Shown here: one piece after another, positions 33,089 to 43,380 of the stretch
Position numbering within the stretch: position 1 is the first letter of the stretch
How the letters are laid out: every line of letters starts with the position of its first letter
Source: Schizosaccharomyces osmophilus
Lineage: Eukaryota; Ascomycota; Schizosaccharomycetes; Schizosaccharomycetales; Schizosaccharomycetaceae
NCBI RefSeq assembly: GCF_027921745.1
Contig: NC_079238.1
Location: 5,270,001-5,334,000, forward strand
DNA: 64,000 nt
Direction: 5' to 3'
Program-made: the position numbers and the translations under genes
The notes under the pieces: generated by a model
The model's input: the letters and a program-made list of their open reading frames with translations, nothing else
The model's database searches: none
What the model was told of the DNA's origin: nothing

Positions 33089-34524
33089 GGTTAGTTATAA
33101 TGTGGATTTGGACGTACTTTTCAAGTAAAACGTTTTATGGATCCAGTGGAAGTGTTGTGCTAAGGAAAGGTTCCTGTAAACAACGCGTAAATAAAGAAGC
33201 AAGAAAGAAGAAACGCGATTTCATTTTTTAGTTGTGAAGTTTCCGATGGGGTAGTAACAATTATTCAAAAAGTTTATTAAAAGATGCGAAATATCGAGAT
33301 ACGCGCTCTTGGTTTGATGATTGGACTCTTTCGTAACTACTTGAGCATGCAATGCGTCTCTGTTAAATCTTTGATCTTTGATTTAGTTCTCGCTTTTTCT
33401 TTTTCTTTTTTTTTTTTTAAATGAGTCGCTTTCGATCTCCGTTCAAGGTTATTGTATCACCTTTCCAGCATCACTAGATTTCTTTACAATCTTGGAGACA
33501 CGGCGAAGCTTTTTATTTTATGAAAATCGTCGTTAAACTAATTTAGATCGCAAATGAATGAAAGGTAAAGCTTCCTCCCGTGAAACAATTGATGGAGCGA
33601 AAAAGCTCATCCAGGTGAAATGAAAAATCATAGCAATCATCTTAAAGGTCGCGTTTCACACCAATTTTTGAATACTTACCTTTAATTGCTAATCCAATTA
33701 TTTCTTGATGTCCTTTTCTATTTGTTCTTTTTTCTGGTTAAGCCTTCAGTGAGTCTGTTTGTGGAAAAAACTCATTCCACATATATTGCAACGTGAGCTG
33801 TTAAGACACCTCAACTAACGATTTATCCTTCATTTCAATTATTTATCTTTAATCATATGCTGGTCCTAGTACTGTAAGCTGACAACTTTTCATTTGAAAA
33901 TAAGTACAGCCCATGTTTGACAATTGCATTCACCACTAGAAATCAATTTCATTATCTTTTTTGTAATCCTTTTATGAGTTACACTTCTAGAATTCTCTTC
34001 TAAATGGAATGAAGTTGACTAACAAAACAGTGTCTTGATCGGCCTTTTTCTTAATATTACTTTCAGCTTCTTCTTCTTCAAAAATAATATTTATTATATA
34101 TTTAACTCATATTTCCTTGTTAATTCTTCTGAAAACTTCGTTCTGACTAGCCTGGGATCTCAAACATCCTGGCACACTACGTTGCTCCATTCGTACTGGG
34201 CAATTTGACAATGCATTTTTTGACTAGGAATTAGGATTGTCGAGGTTTTATTTCTTAAAAAAGACATAACAAAACTCATTTTCTCCATTTTATTGTCCTT
34301 GGTTTCTTTTCGACTGTTGTTTTTTATCATTAATTCTTCAGATAGTCCTTTACCTGTAAAGAGAACACTTTTTGATCGATTTAATACTCTCAGACTTTGT
34401 GTTCCATTTACAAACCATTTTTCTAGTTATACGTTATTCGCTACGAAACTGTATATGAATCCTTAATATTGTGTTCGTCTTTCATTTCAGTCATACTCCT
34501 TTTAAATACTTTGCTGCCTTTCTT
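33089..34524. promoter_or_regulatory. Long divergent region, Gemin6-like gene / pop2 leader
   Basis: 1.4 kb with strong polypyrimidine tracts (for example 33390-33418). There are several short ATG frames, but no longer ORF, tRNA or snoRNA that I can support. Part of it is probably a long pop2 5' leader. Confidence 0.5.
33421..33477 (+). other. Possible upstream ORF in the pop2 leader (18 codons)
   Basis: An ATG directly after a long T tract opens an 18-codon frame beginning MSRFRSPFK and closing at TAG. Further short ATG frames follow before pop2. It matters only if the pop2 transcript starts upstream of it, which the sequence cannot show. Confidence 0.3.
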
Positions 34525-36579
34525 ATGTCTTCTAATTATTTCTCCGAAAGTTCTTCTTCTAATATTAATGATTCTTTGATGAACAGCAATCCAGCAACTC
34601 CTCCAGAGCCCTCCGACACCTCAGCCCTTTCAGAAAGATATCAGGATTATTTTATCGCCTCTGCCCAAAGAAAAAACCAAAGTAGGTATGATCATTATCC
34701 CCTGAGTAAGTCGGCCCTCCCGGAGTCCTTAAAGCAATTCAATGTCAATTCTGGAAATGTATCTTATCGTTTCTATGACATGGCTTCTTCAGAAGATGTT
34801 AGAGAATTCGATCTTTCTCTAGTTCCACAGAAAAATTCTCTTGTATCTCAGCCTTCTTCTCTATCAGAAAGAGTAAGTGTTCGTCATCGTAAGCGGATTT
34901 GCAGGAGAAACGATGTTTCCTCTATATCGAATTCATATGCCATTCCTCCTTCTCCAAAAGTGGAAGCACCATTAACTCCTATTAGCCAGAGGGGATCTCC
35001 TTTCTGTTCTTCTTCCCAGACTGAACCACTGAGTTTGACGTCAATTGCTGAAAAGTATCAATCATTGCCTGAAAACGTTCAAGCATATACCTTTTTTCAA
35101 ATGCTACGTTCTTGTGAACGGAGGAGCATGCGGCCGCTCATGAACAAATGTGAGCTTTTGTTGAAGAAGGATTTACTGGCACATTTACCTAATTTCATTG
35201 TTCGCAAAATACTGGGATATTTGGATTTCCCGTCCTTTTTAACAGTAGCTCTTGTACATAAAAAATGGAGGGATATAATTTCGTCATTTACTTGGTATTG
35301 GAGACTACAATTTGAAAATTCGGGATTCTCCGTTGACTTGCAAGATTGGAATTATGCTTATCCTTTGAAACCTCCACCACCGTTTCTACATAATAATCAT
35401 GTTGCTGATGAATATTTTTACGATATTTTTAAAAGACATTACTTAAAAAAGCAACGCTGGATTTCTCCAGCTATACCGCCATCTCATCTGTCTTTTCCTG
35501 TACACGATTCGGACCGTATGGTAACTTTCTTAAGGATACATAAAGACAAAATAGTAATAAGTTCAGAGTCTGGAAGTATCCAGATTCATAGTGCCATAAC
35601 AGGAGCTTTGGAAGCCCGCTTGGAAGGTCATAAAGATGGCGTTTGGGCTGTCCAGATACATGGCAACACTCTTGTTTCTGGATCTCTGGATAAAACAATT
35701 CGTGTATGGAATATAAAAACCGGAGAATGTACACATATTTTTCGAGGTCATACGTCTACAATCCGCTGTCTCGAAATATTGAGTCCGAAAAGAGTCTTTC
35801 GTGATGGAAGAATTGTTATCGAGCCCTCGCGACCTTATATAGTTAGTGGTTCTCGGGATCATACTCTTCGAGTATGGAAATTTCCTGAGGAAAATGATCC
35901 TCGTTATCTACCAAGTGAGTCTACATCTATTGAGCAATGGGAAAAGAATCCATATTATGTTCATACGCTCATGGGACATACTGAATCAGTTCGATGCATT
36001 TCAGGATACGGAGATATATTGGTCAGCGGAAGCTACGATTATTCCATAAGAGTCTGGCGTATTTCTACCGGCGATTGCTTATGCCACTTGCGTGGGCATA
36101 CTCTTAGAGTATACAGCGTTCTCTACGAACCGGAGAAGAATCTTTGTATCAGCAGCAGTATGGACAAAACTGTGAAAGTATGGGATTTACGAACGCGAGC
36201 TTGCTTACACACCTTGGAAGGACATTCGCTACCGGTTACATTACTCAATGTTGTACAAGATAAGCTCATTTCTGGCTCTGCTGATTCAACGATACGAATA
36301 TGGGATCTCAGCAGTGGTACTCAGCAAATGGTAATGTACGCGAACGGTGGATATATACGAACTTTGCAAGGCGATGAACATAAAATTGTTAGTAGCAATG
36401 ACGGATCTTTAAAACTATGGGACATAAAGACGGGAAAGCTACTGAAGTATCTATTGACAGATGTTTCAGGTATTTGGCAGGTCCATTATGATGAAAATCG
36501 TTGTGTTGCAGCTGTGCAAAGGGACAATCAGGCATACTTGGAAGTTTTTAATTTTTTTGGTCGTGATTCAAAAATGTGA
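34525..36579 (+). CDS. pop2: Pop2, F-box/WD40 substrate receptor of SCF ubiquitin ligase
   Basis: A single exon of 684 aa from the first ATG (MSSNYFSESSSS); the frame is open 18 codons further upstream but only from GTG. The N-terminal ~190 residues are Ser/Pro-rich. The F-box is at about residues 216-260 (LAHLPNFIVRKILGYLDFPSFLTVALVHKKWRDI). WD40 repeats run from about residue 360 to the end, with GH...D-x-T-x-x-VW signatures such as SGSLDKTIRVWNIKTGECTH and SGSADSTIRIWDLSSG. Cdc4-type receptors bind phosphorylated targets; in S. pombe Pop1 and Pop2 act together on Rum1 and Cdc18. Neighbouring cis-prenyltransferase and sum1 genes agree with the Pop2 locus rather than Pop1. Confidence 0.93.
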   Translation: MSSNYFSESSSSNINDSLMNSNPATPPEPSDTSALSERYQDYFIASAQRKNQSRYDHYPLSKSALPESLKQFNVNSGNVSYRFYDMASSEDVREFDLSLVPQKNSLVSQPSSLSERVSVRHRKRICRRNDVSSISNSYAIPPSPKVEAPLTPISQRGSPFCSSSQTEPLSLTSIAEKYQSLPENVQAYTFFQMLRSCERRSMRPLMNKCELLLKKDLLAHLPNFIVRKILGYLDFPSFLTVALVHKKWRDIISSFTWYWRLQFENSGFSVDLQDWNYAYPLKPPPPFLHNNHVADEYFYDIFKRHYLKKQRWISPAIPPSHLSFPVHDSDRMVTFLRIHKDKIVISSESGSIQIHSAITGALEARLEGHKDGVWAVQIHGNTLVSGSLDKTIRVWNIKTGECTHIFRGHTSTIRCLEILSPKRVFRDGRIVIEPSRPYIVSGSRDHTLRVWKFPEENDPRYLPSESTSIEQWEKNPYYVHTLMGHTESVRCISGYGDILVSGSYDYSIRVWRISTGDCLCHLRGHTLRVYSVLYEPEKNLCISSSMDKTVKVWDLRTRACLHTLEGHSLPVTLLNVVQDKLISGSADSTIRIWDLSSGTQQMVMYANGGYIRTLQGDEHKIVSSNDGSLKLWDIKTGKLLKYLLTDVSGIWQVHYDENRCVAAVQRDNQAYLEVFNFFGRDSKM

Positions 36580-36727
36580 AATTTAAACAAGCCGCATTTT
36601 TTTACTCTCTGTCAGATGTCAAACTTTGAAATACTATCATTAATAGATTATTATTTATTAATTCATGGTTAAAAGAAAGAAAATAAAGTGATGAGTAGAT
36701 TACATAAACGTAAACTCATAGAATATC

Positions 36728-37728
36728 TTATGCATCCTGTTGACTTTCAAGTTGAAAACGGATGAGCATTGGAAAGAAACGCCAAATAGAAAAATCGGGC
36801 CAATAATTGTCTATAAAGCTGATTTGGGAATCCTCATGGACCTTAAATTGATTAGTAAAGTAAATAAAAAAAGGCTTGATAGACATTCATACCTGCCACA
36901 TTAAAAAGTCCGATAGACGTTCAACACCACTGGTACGAATTAACCAATCGAGAGGAAGACTGTCGTTCAAAAGAAGATTCTTTTCAAACAATGCTTCATC
37001 AATATCTTCTGGCACAATTTTTTCATCCTCGGCTAAGTGAACAATGCTTTGCACAGAGTTGGATATTTCGTGACGCGACGTATATGGAAAGCAAACGTTT
37101 AAAGTAGCTCTATAACACTAGTCAGAATAAAGAAAACTCGGGTAGAAAAGCTTACCTGGTATTATTCTTTGTTGATTCAACGACGTTGACGACAGTTTCA
37201 TAAACGTCCGGTTTCAAACGGGCAAGATCACCAACAATACGAATTCGAATGCCATATTGATCGACCATATCTCTAAAAAGAACGTTGTTAATACGAATAG
37301 GAACCAAGAAGCAATAAAACGTACCCATGAGCGGTAATTTGAGTGAGACTGTTTTTGGCAATATCCATGAGTGTATCAACTTCGTGTTTTGAACGCTTAA
37401 AGTTTTCTATAGAAAAGGCAAATGCCGATACTTCCTTTACGCCCATCTTAAGGCAGACTCGAAGAAGCTAAAGAACTTCGTTAGTAAAAGCAAGTGACAT
37501 TACAAAACAGACGGTGCCTACATTCTTCAAAGCCTCAAAGCCTAAGCTATGACCTTCAATCGTTTCTACACGGTGCTCGCGAGCCCACCGGCGATTTCCA
37601 TCCATGACAAATGCAACGTGTTGAGGAACTTTCCCATGTTGAAGCGCACGAATCACAATTTCTTCTACGTGTTCCAAACCCCATAGTAAAGGAGGAAAAT
37701 GAGCCAACCAGTCCAACAAGCTACCCAT
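36728..37728 (-). CDS. cis-Prenyltransferase (dehydrodolichyl diphosphate synthase type)
   Basis: Five exons on the minus strand (37728-37522, 37467-37325, 37272-37156, 37109-36893, 36841-36728) with introns of 54, 52, 46 and 51 nt give 265 aa. The enzyme adds isopentenyl units in cis to farnesyl diphosphate, making the long dolichol precursor used in protein glycosylation at the ER. UPP-synthase motifs are complete: HVAFVMDGNRRWA with the catalytic Asp, EGHSLGFEALKN, VSAFAFSIENFKRS, and LIRTSGVERLSDFLMWQ for diphosphate binding. The first 25 residues are hydrophobic (LLDWLAHFPPLLWGLEHV), probably membrane-associated. This is the catalytic subunit type; a Nus1-like partner would be encoded elsewhere. 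Confidence 0.94.
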
Positions 37729-38252
37729 GGTAAATAGACTTAAATAACAGCAATTGTGAAAGATGTAATAAACGAATGAACGTATATTTTAAAAGGATGA
37801 TAGAATTCAATGGTATCTGATCCTCTTTAGTATATTTTTGCCAGCAATTCTCTTTCAAATCGTAGACTTTTTCTTTGTGACACTTCAAGCAAGCCAATTC
37901 TAAGAAACTCGTAACAATCTCAAAGAAATACCAGAAGAAATTCTTATATTAATAAATAATAAAGCAAAGGACACGAACACAGTAAAAATTATCCAATTTC
38001 GAAGGAGATAGACAAAACGAAAGAGGTGGTTGTTCTTGTTTACTTTTCCATCCTCCAAACGTAAGTCTCCAATCATTTAAGTATATACGTTCATCTACCT
38101 AAAGCCGTTTACGGAGGTCTAATGCACCAGCTTACAATATACTACGCACTTTTAAATGAAACTTATAGAGAAATAGCGAATAATCGGTAAATGTAAGGAA
38201 AGACTACATTCATGGTGAATTCGTTTTCATCCTTTACCAGACACGACTCAGG
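37729..38252. promoter_or_regulatory. Divergent promoter region, cis-prenyltransferase / sum1
   Basis: A 524-bp gap between divergent starts. Nothing specific beyond promoter-type AT-rich sequence. Confidence 0.5.
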
Positions 38253-39532
38253 ATGAGACCCATCATCTTACAAGGGCATGAGCGTCCTTTGACACAAATT
38301 AAATATAATCACGATGTACGTTCGTTGATGAATTGGTGACTACGGAGAGGAATAAATGTGCTAATGCGTCTGTAGGGTGATTTGTTATTTTCATGTGCCA
38401 AAGACAAAGTAATTAACGTTTGGTTCTCCCATAACGGAGAACGTTTGGGAACTTACGAGGGACATACTGGTGCCATCTGGACCTGTGATATTAGCAGTAA
38501 GTAAAATTTTTGCAAGGAAATTCCTTGAGAGCGTGACGCGCGATCCATACACGGGAACTTGGCGTCAGGTCATATTTGGTTTATAAAAATAAGGAAGAGG
38601 GACTTGTTGAAATTAAGACAAAAAAGTTGGGCTGACGCGCGGTTTTGGGCTCCCATTTGGATGGTCGCGGCTCATGAGAAGATTTCTGAGATGCTGTGAT
38701 TGAAGACGTTACTAATGACTGATGTGTAGAAAATAGTGGTTTAATGGCTAGTGGTGCTGCCGATAACACAATGCGCCTTTGGGATGTTAAGACCGGAAAA
38801 CAACTGTTCAAATGGGACTTCCCCACTGCTGTGAAGCGTGTAGAATTCAATGAGGATGACTCCCGGATTCTTGCCGTCACGGAACAACGTATGGGTTTTT
38901 CTGGTACTGTCACTGTTTTCCGCGTTCCTTCTTCTGAAAACGACGTTGCCGCCGAAACTCCCTTGTATGTCATCACAACTCGTGAATCTAAGGCTACCGT
39001 TGCTGGCTGGTCTTATTTAAGCAAGTATCTTATTACTAGTCACGATGACGGCTCCGTTTCTCGTTATGATGCTTATACCGGTGAGTTTTTGGAGTCCAAG
39101 CAAGTTCACAACATTGGTGCTAGCATCACCGACTTGCAATTCTCCCCTGATCGTACATACTTCGTTACTGCTTGCAAAGATACCACCGCCAAGCTCACCG
39201 ATGTTGACTCTTTCGATGTTATTAAAACCTATCTCACCGACACTCCTTTGAACACTTCAAGCATTACCCCAGTCCAAGACTTTATTGTTCTTGGTGGTGG
39301 TCAAGAAGCTAGAGATGTCACTACAACTGCCACTAGACAGGGTAAATTCGAAACCCGTTTCTACCATGCTATCTTAGAAGAAGAATTGGGTCGTGTCAAG
39401 GGTCATTTTGGTCCCATCAACACAATCGCCGTTCATCCTAAGGGCACTGGTTATGCTAGTGGAGGAGAAGATGGTTACGTTCGTGTTCATGCATTCGACA
39501 AAAACTACTTTGACTTTAAGTACACTTTGTAA
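38253..39532 (+). CDS. sum1: Sum1, translation initiation factor eIF3 subunit i
   Basis: Three exons (38253-38315, 38376-38496, 38730-39532) give 328 aa, the length I recall for S. pombe Sum1. It begins [19 protein letters not shown] and is a seven-bladed WD40 propeller, e.g. [39 protein letters not shown] and [20 protein letters not shown] at the end. eIF3i is a peripheral eIF3 subunit in translation initiation; S. pombe Sum1 was also found as a mitotic suppressor linked to stress signalling. Intron 1 is 60 nt. Intron 2 is 233 nt and unusually GC-rich with inverted repeats, described separately. Confidence 0.96.
38514..38673 (+). other. Structured GC-rich segment inside sum1 intron 2
   Basis: The intron holds CAAGGAA-A-TTCCTTG (38514-38527 region), a TGACGC (38534-38539) / GCGTCA (38562-38567) pair, and a second hairpin in which GGGC (38629-38632) and CGCG (38636-38639) pair with CGCG and GCTC (38666-38673). 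The word TGACGCGC occurs twice. The two-hairpin layout with an A-rich hinge recalls an H/ACA snoRNA, but I cannot find a proper ACA box. Confidence 0.35.
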
Positions 39533-39700
39533 AGATAATATTAAAATAAACCTTTTTGATGGTTCTTAGTAACAGTAATAGAATTGATTAACCTCGAACT
39601 TTGTAAACCAAGCAAGTGATAAAAGATTACGAATATTCAATTCATTGAAATCTTTCATTCAAAAACTCATCAAACCAAAACAATATTAGATGAATAAATC

Positions 39701-40683
39701 TCAGTGTTTAAAATATTTTGCAAAAATTAAACCTCCGGCCAAAAGAACAGTGGTTGCCCAAACGTAGTTCTCAAGAACGTTGGGTGGTGCACTCGTCAAT
39801 TCCTTGAATGTAGGGACGGAAGACGGAAAATGGCACAACAATTTGCCCATTTGCTCTTCTTTTAGAGATCCCAGTTCATTCAAGGACCATTTTTCACAAA
39901 GGCGAATCATCCACCTCATGCGTTTTCTTCCCTGTTCCGGCGTAGGTGCTATTTCTCTGAGCTTTTGTCTTAAAAGTCCGGTCTGAGTAATAGCGGCGGA
40001 TACATCGTTTGGAAGAGTGTTTCGAATATGATCTCGGATGATAGTAGCAAGCTTAGGCCCTTTTCCATTTGTGCTAACCATGATTTGAAGGGGTCCTTCT
40101 CGAATTTCTGCGCCAAAATAGAAGTCGCATTCTGGTGGAATATCAGCTGCATTGATGGGTACTCGTTTCGACTGGCATAACTTATAAATTTGAGTAGACA
40201 GAGAAGGATCATCAACCGCCGATAAAACCATAGCTATATCCTCTGTAATGTCATCTGGAGAGAATTCTCGATTTCTCCATTCCACCTGTTTTTCATGGAT
40301 GCGAAACGCTACTTCTTTACAGAGACCGCTCTCAGGACTGACAACAATTGGGATTCCATCAGCGTTTAAAACATGATTAATTCTGCCAGAAGCAACCACG
40401 CCGCCGCCAATTACTAAGACCTTTTTACCTTGTATACGCCAAGCTAGAATCAATGACCTTTATAAAAGTTAGTGTAACTGCCAAGAAAAGGAAAAACGTA
40501 ATAAATACTACAACGAATTGAAAAACAGAGTATCGTGGATAGTATTTTATTGAAGAAAGTTTGGAAGATTGTTACCAGAATGAAGGTTCCCTGAGAAGCA
40601 AGCAACGTTTGAATTCCTTCAAAATCTTCCAAATAGTTCTATACATACCCTCCGGGCTGAATTGCTGGGAATTCAGAAGACAT
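39701..40683 (-). CDS. met8: Siroheme synthase Met8 (precorrin-2 dehydrogenase / ferrochelatase)
   Basis: Two exons, 40683-40649 and 40457-39701 (191-nt intron), give 263 aa. Met8 oxidises precorrin-2 with NAD and inserts iron to make siroheme, the cofactor of sulphite reductase. The nucleotide-binding motif KVLVIGGGVVASGRI follows the short first exon (MSSEFPAIQPGG). INAADIPPECDFYFGA contains the bifunctional catalytic Asp (117 here). The C-terminal helical domain shows LLRQKLREIAPTPEQGRKRMRWM. The last ~22 residues (YVWATTVLLAGGLIFAKYFKH) form a clear hydrophobic helix with a basic end, a tail anchor I do not associate with soluble yeast Met8. An ACGCGT word lies at 40724-40729, about 40 bp upstream of the start codon. 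Confidence 0.93.
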
Positions 40684-40979
40684 CCTGAGGAAATGAACAG
40701 GTAAGTATTGGGTAGGTAGTGATACGCGTAATAAAGATACTGGGTCACTGGAAGTTGGGCGTAAAAATAATTATGTTTTAATAGCTGCTAGTTCTTCTAT
40801 AATCTAAGTTAAGAGATAAAAGAGGCTTTAAATATATGGTATGCGTATCAGTTATAAAAGATTAAAGAGAATGCAAAAACACTGCATTCAGGAAGAAACA
40901 AAAACGGGCATTAAGCATCTCATGAAGTTTTCAAATTATGAAAAAGGTGTAGAAATAGTAAAAGAAAGGTATTGAATTT

Positions 40980-42791
40980 TTATAGGTTTGCTTCCTTTCC
41001 ATGAACGCCAACATGGTACAAGCAAAGAGAGTCGGATAGTTCTTTAGATGAAGATGCTTGTATGACAAAGCTTTTATAATATAGTTGAGTTATTCGATCT
41101 GGGTTCTCAGAATAATCAGATAGGTGAAACACCGTTGAAATGGTTGATAACATTGAAGGAATTGGTATTTCTCCAAGTAGTAGAAGAGATTCTTGGTTTT
41201 TCAATGTTTCATTGGCATTGGTGTGTTTATCCAGTAGTCCAAATATTCGCAACTTTTCAGGGAACTTTGAAAAGTCTCCATGGACAGGCTGTAACAAAGA
41301 GATATGACTGATATGTATAGGCTTTGAAACTTCGATAGCAACTTGTACAAGGGATCCAGTCGAACACCAGCAACTGTCAATATTATCGGTTAATAACACA
41401 GCAGGTACATTTGTTGTTTTGCTCCAGTATTCTTTAAAAATCTCGGAAATTGTTGGTTTCGGAAATGTCCATGCATAATCGATGCATGCTCCCACAGCTT
41501 TCAAGGCGAAGTTTGGTTGACTGGCCATTGAACTTCTTAAGCGGTTGAGTGTTTGTTCTGCATATCTTCTTGACAGATCCTTCCGATGCTCGAAAGAATT
41601 ATTTAGTGAAATAGATTCAAAGGTTTTTATTATGTCTTTTCGAGCGTCATCCAAATCTTTCGTAAGGTTTGTTAGATCGTCATGAGAAACGAATTTCGTA
41701 AGAGTGGATGGCTGATTCTCCAAATGATTGCTTTTATTATGTTCCTTAGGCTTTGTCGAATGATGCTCAAACTCAGCTTCTGATGCTGTTGCTATCCCCT
41801 TAGGATATACCAGGCCTAGTAGTACATGTTGAGTATTTAATATATCTGGCAATAGACGCGTATAGTTTAAAATTAAGGAAACAAAGTCCAGCTCTACGTC
41901 TCTTAATATCAGAGTATGATAGATCGTGTCGTATGGCTCAAAGTTGTTCACATAAAGTGCCATATCATTGACCATCCTTGAACACTGATGCAAAGAAGAT
42001 ACTTTTTGATAAAGCGCTTGAGTATTGGCTTCCAACAAGTCCAATTTGGAATTTCCCAAACTTAAAACATCTTTCGCGCATAGAAGGTTGTAATTGCTCT
42101 CTAGCTCTGTTGTATTTTGAACAATCGCTTTGAAAAGTAAAGAAAAATCTTCAAACCTTGGGTCAACCGAGCCGCCGTCAAGTCGACTAAAGTTATTAAC
42201 TAATGCATCAATTGGTTGGAGAAATAAGGGAAAAGAAATAGCCGTACATAGCAGTTTATGTAGTTTTGGGTAATCACGGTACATATTATAAGAGATAATC
42301 ACAGATTCTTTCGAAAACGGAGAACCAGGAGGCTGAAAGCCGGGCTTCCATATAGCAGTAAACCGATGAGTATAATCAATAATCAAGTGGATGATCCGGA
42401 GTCGTATAGGTTCGTAATCTTGCGTCAGAAAAAGAAATGGAAATATTAAAAACAGAAAAGTGATGAAAGTGATCCGTTTACGATAGAGGACCAAGAATCT
42501 AAAAATCAAGTAACTTCTCCATAGCGCCCATCCAAGGAGGCGAAGATAATAAATGCAATGAAAAAAGGCATTTCGAAGGAGAGTTTCATTCACCGTATGC
42601 TCATATCTTTTTCCTCTTATTCTTCGCTTTGCTGTTCTCCCATTTTGTTTGTGGGACCTAACAAATGGTTTCCTGGAGTTACCATTTGAATGATCGGATG
42701 CATCATTATGCAAATAGTTTCCAATTATTTCATGACCTCCATCCGAGACAGGCTTAGTGGTTTCTGAAACAGGTATAGAGGTTTTGCTCAT
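40980..42791 (-). CDS. SUN-domain membrane protein (non-Sad1 type)
   Basis: A single exon of 603 aa. The N-terminal ~65 residues are basic and polar (RTAKRRIRGKR at 52-62). A hydrophobic amphipathic stretch (74-102) and a clear transmembrane helix (RITFITFLFLIFPFLFLTQ, ~107-124) follow. The middle is helical, and the C-terminus from about residue 430 reads as a SUN domain: AVLLTDNIDSCWCSTGSLVQVAIEV (like 'DCWAFKGSGQVVIQL'), then PIHISHISLLQPVHGD, LRIFGL and finally SSKELSDSLCLYHVGVHG (like 'CLYRFRVHG'). SUN proteins sit in the inner nuclear or ER membrane with the domain in the lumen. The partner and role are unknown. It is distinct from the better known S. pombe SUN protein Sad1. Confidence 0.8.
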   Translation of the reverse strand: MSKTSIPVSETTKPVSDGGHEIIGNYLHNDASDHSNGNSRKPFVRSHKQNGRTAKRRIRGKRYEHTVNETLLRNAFFHCIYYLRLLGWALWRSYLIFRFLVLYRKRITFITFLFLIFPFLFLTQDYEPIRLRIIHLIIDYTHRFTAIWKPGFQPPGSPFSKESVIISYNMYRDYPKLHKLLCTAISFPLFLQPIDALVNNFSRLDGGSVDPRFEDFSLLFKAIVQNTTELESNYNLLCAKDVLSLGNSKLDLLEANTQALYQKVSSLHQCSRMVNDMALYVNNFEPYDTIYHTLILRDVELDFVSLILNYTRLLPDILNTQHVLLGLVYPKGIATASEAEFEHHSTKPKEHNKSNHLENQPSTLTKFVSHDDLTNLTKDLDDARKDIIKTFESISLNNSFEHRKDLSRRYAEQTLNRLRSSMASQPNFALKAVGACIDYAWTFPKPTISEIFKEYWSKTTNVPAVLLTDNIDSCWCSTGSLVQVAIEVSKPIHISHISLLQPVHGDFSKFPEKLRIFGLLDKHTNANETLKNQESLLLLGEIPIPSMLSTISTVFHLSDYSENPDRITQLYYKSFVIQASSSKELSDSLCLYHVGVHGKEANL

Positions 42792-43380
42792 AATCTTCGT
42801 TGAAAACTTACCTAAGCACTTAATTCCTGCTAATCAAGGTACACTAACTGAAAATGAAAGTCCAAAACTTTTTAGTAATTGAAGTATTTGTTATTAAGCC
42901 ATAGAAAAACCTTTGTACACTTAGAGTCAGAAGTATGCTTCAAAACGAAATGCCAGACAAAGTTCGAGATTAGAAATCGACTAGCTTTGTCTCATATCAT
43001 GGACTGTTGGTTACACGGTTTTATAATAGAAAAAAATATGAAACGAAATGACTCGGGACTTTAACAACATAAAACAGCCAACAGCTGCAGTCTTATATTA
43101 CAGTGAGTAAGAAAATACGTCTAACAGCCTCGTATTAGCAAGTCGAATGGTCATACATTATATTATTTAAATAATCTTTATTTCAAGCATTAATATTAAA
43201 AAATTATAAAATCAAAATTATAAAACGAGGGAGCGTTAAAAAATTATGGAAACTCTTGAGCATTAGCTGCTTAAATTCTAAATATGTCGATAAGTATAAT
43301 AGAGGGGATTTAAGCAAGTGAGGTCCAATATTAAGAGAATCCGTTATCTAAAGGTATCCAAAAAATGGGTTTTTTAAAAA
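42792..43380. other. Intergenic region, SUN-protein promoter / ade4 end
   Basis: 589 bp, minus-strand tandem genes on both sides. No feature found apart from AT-rich sequence. Confidence 0.5.
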
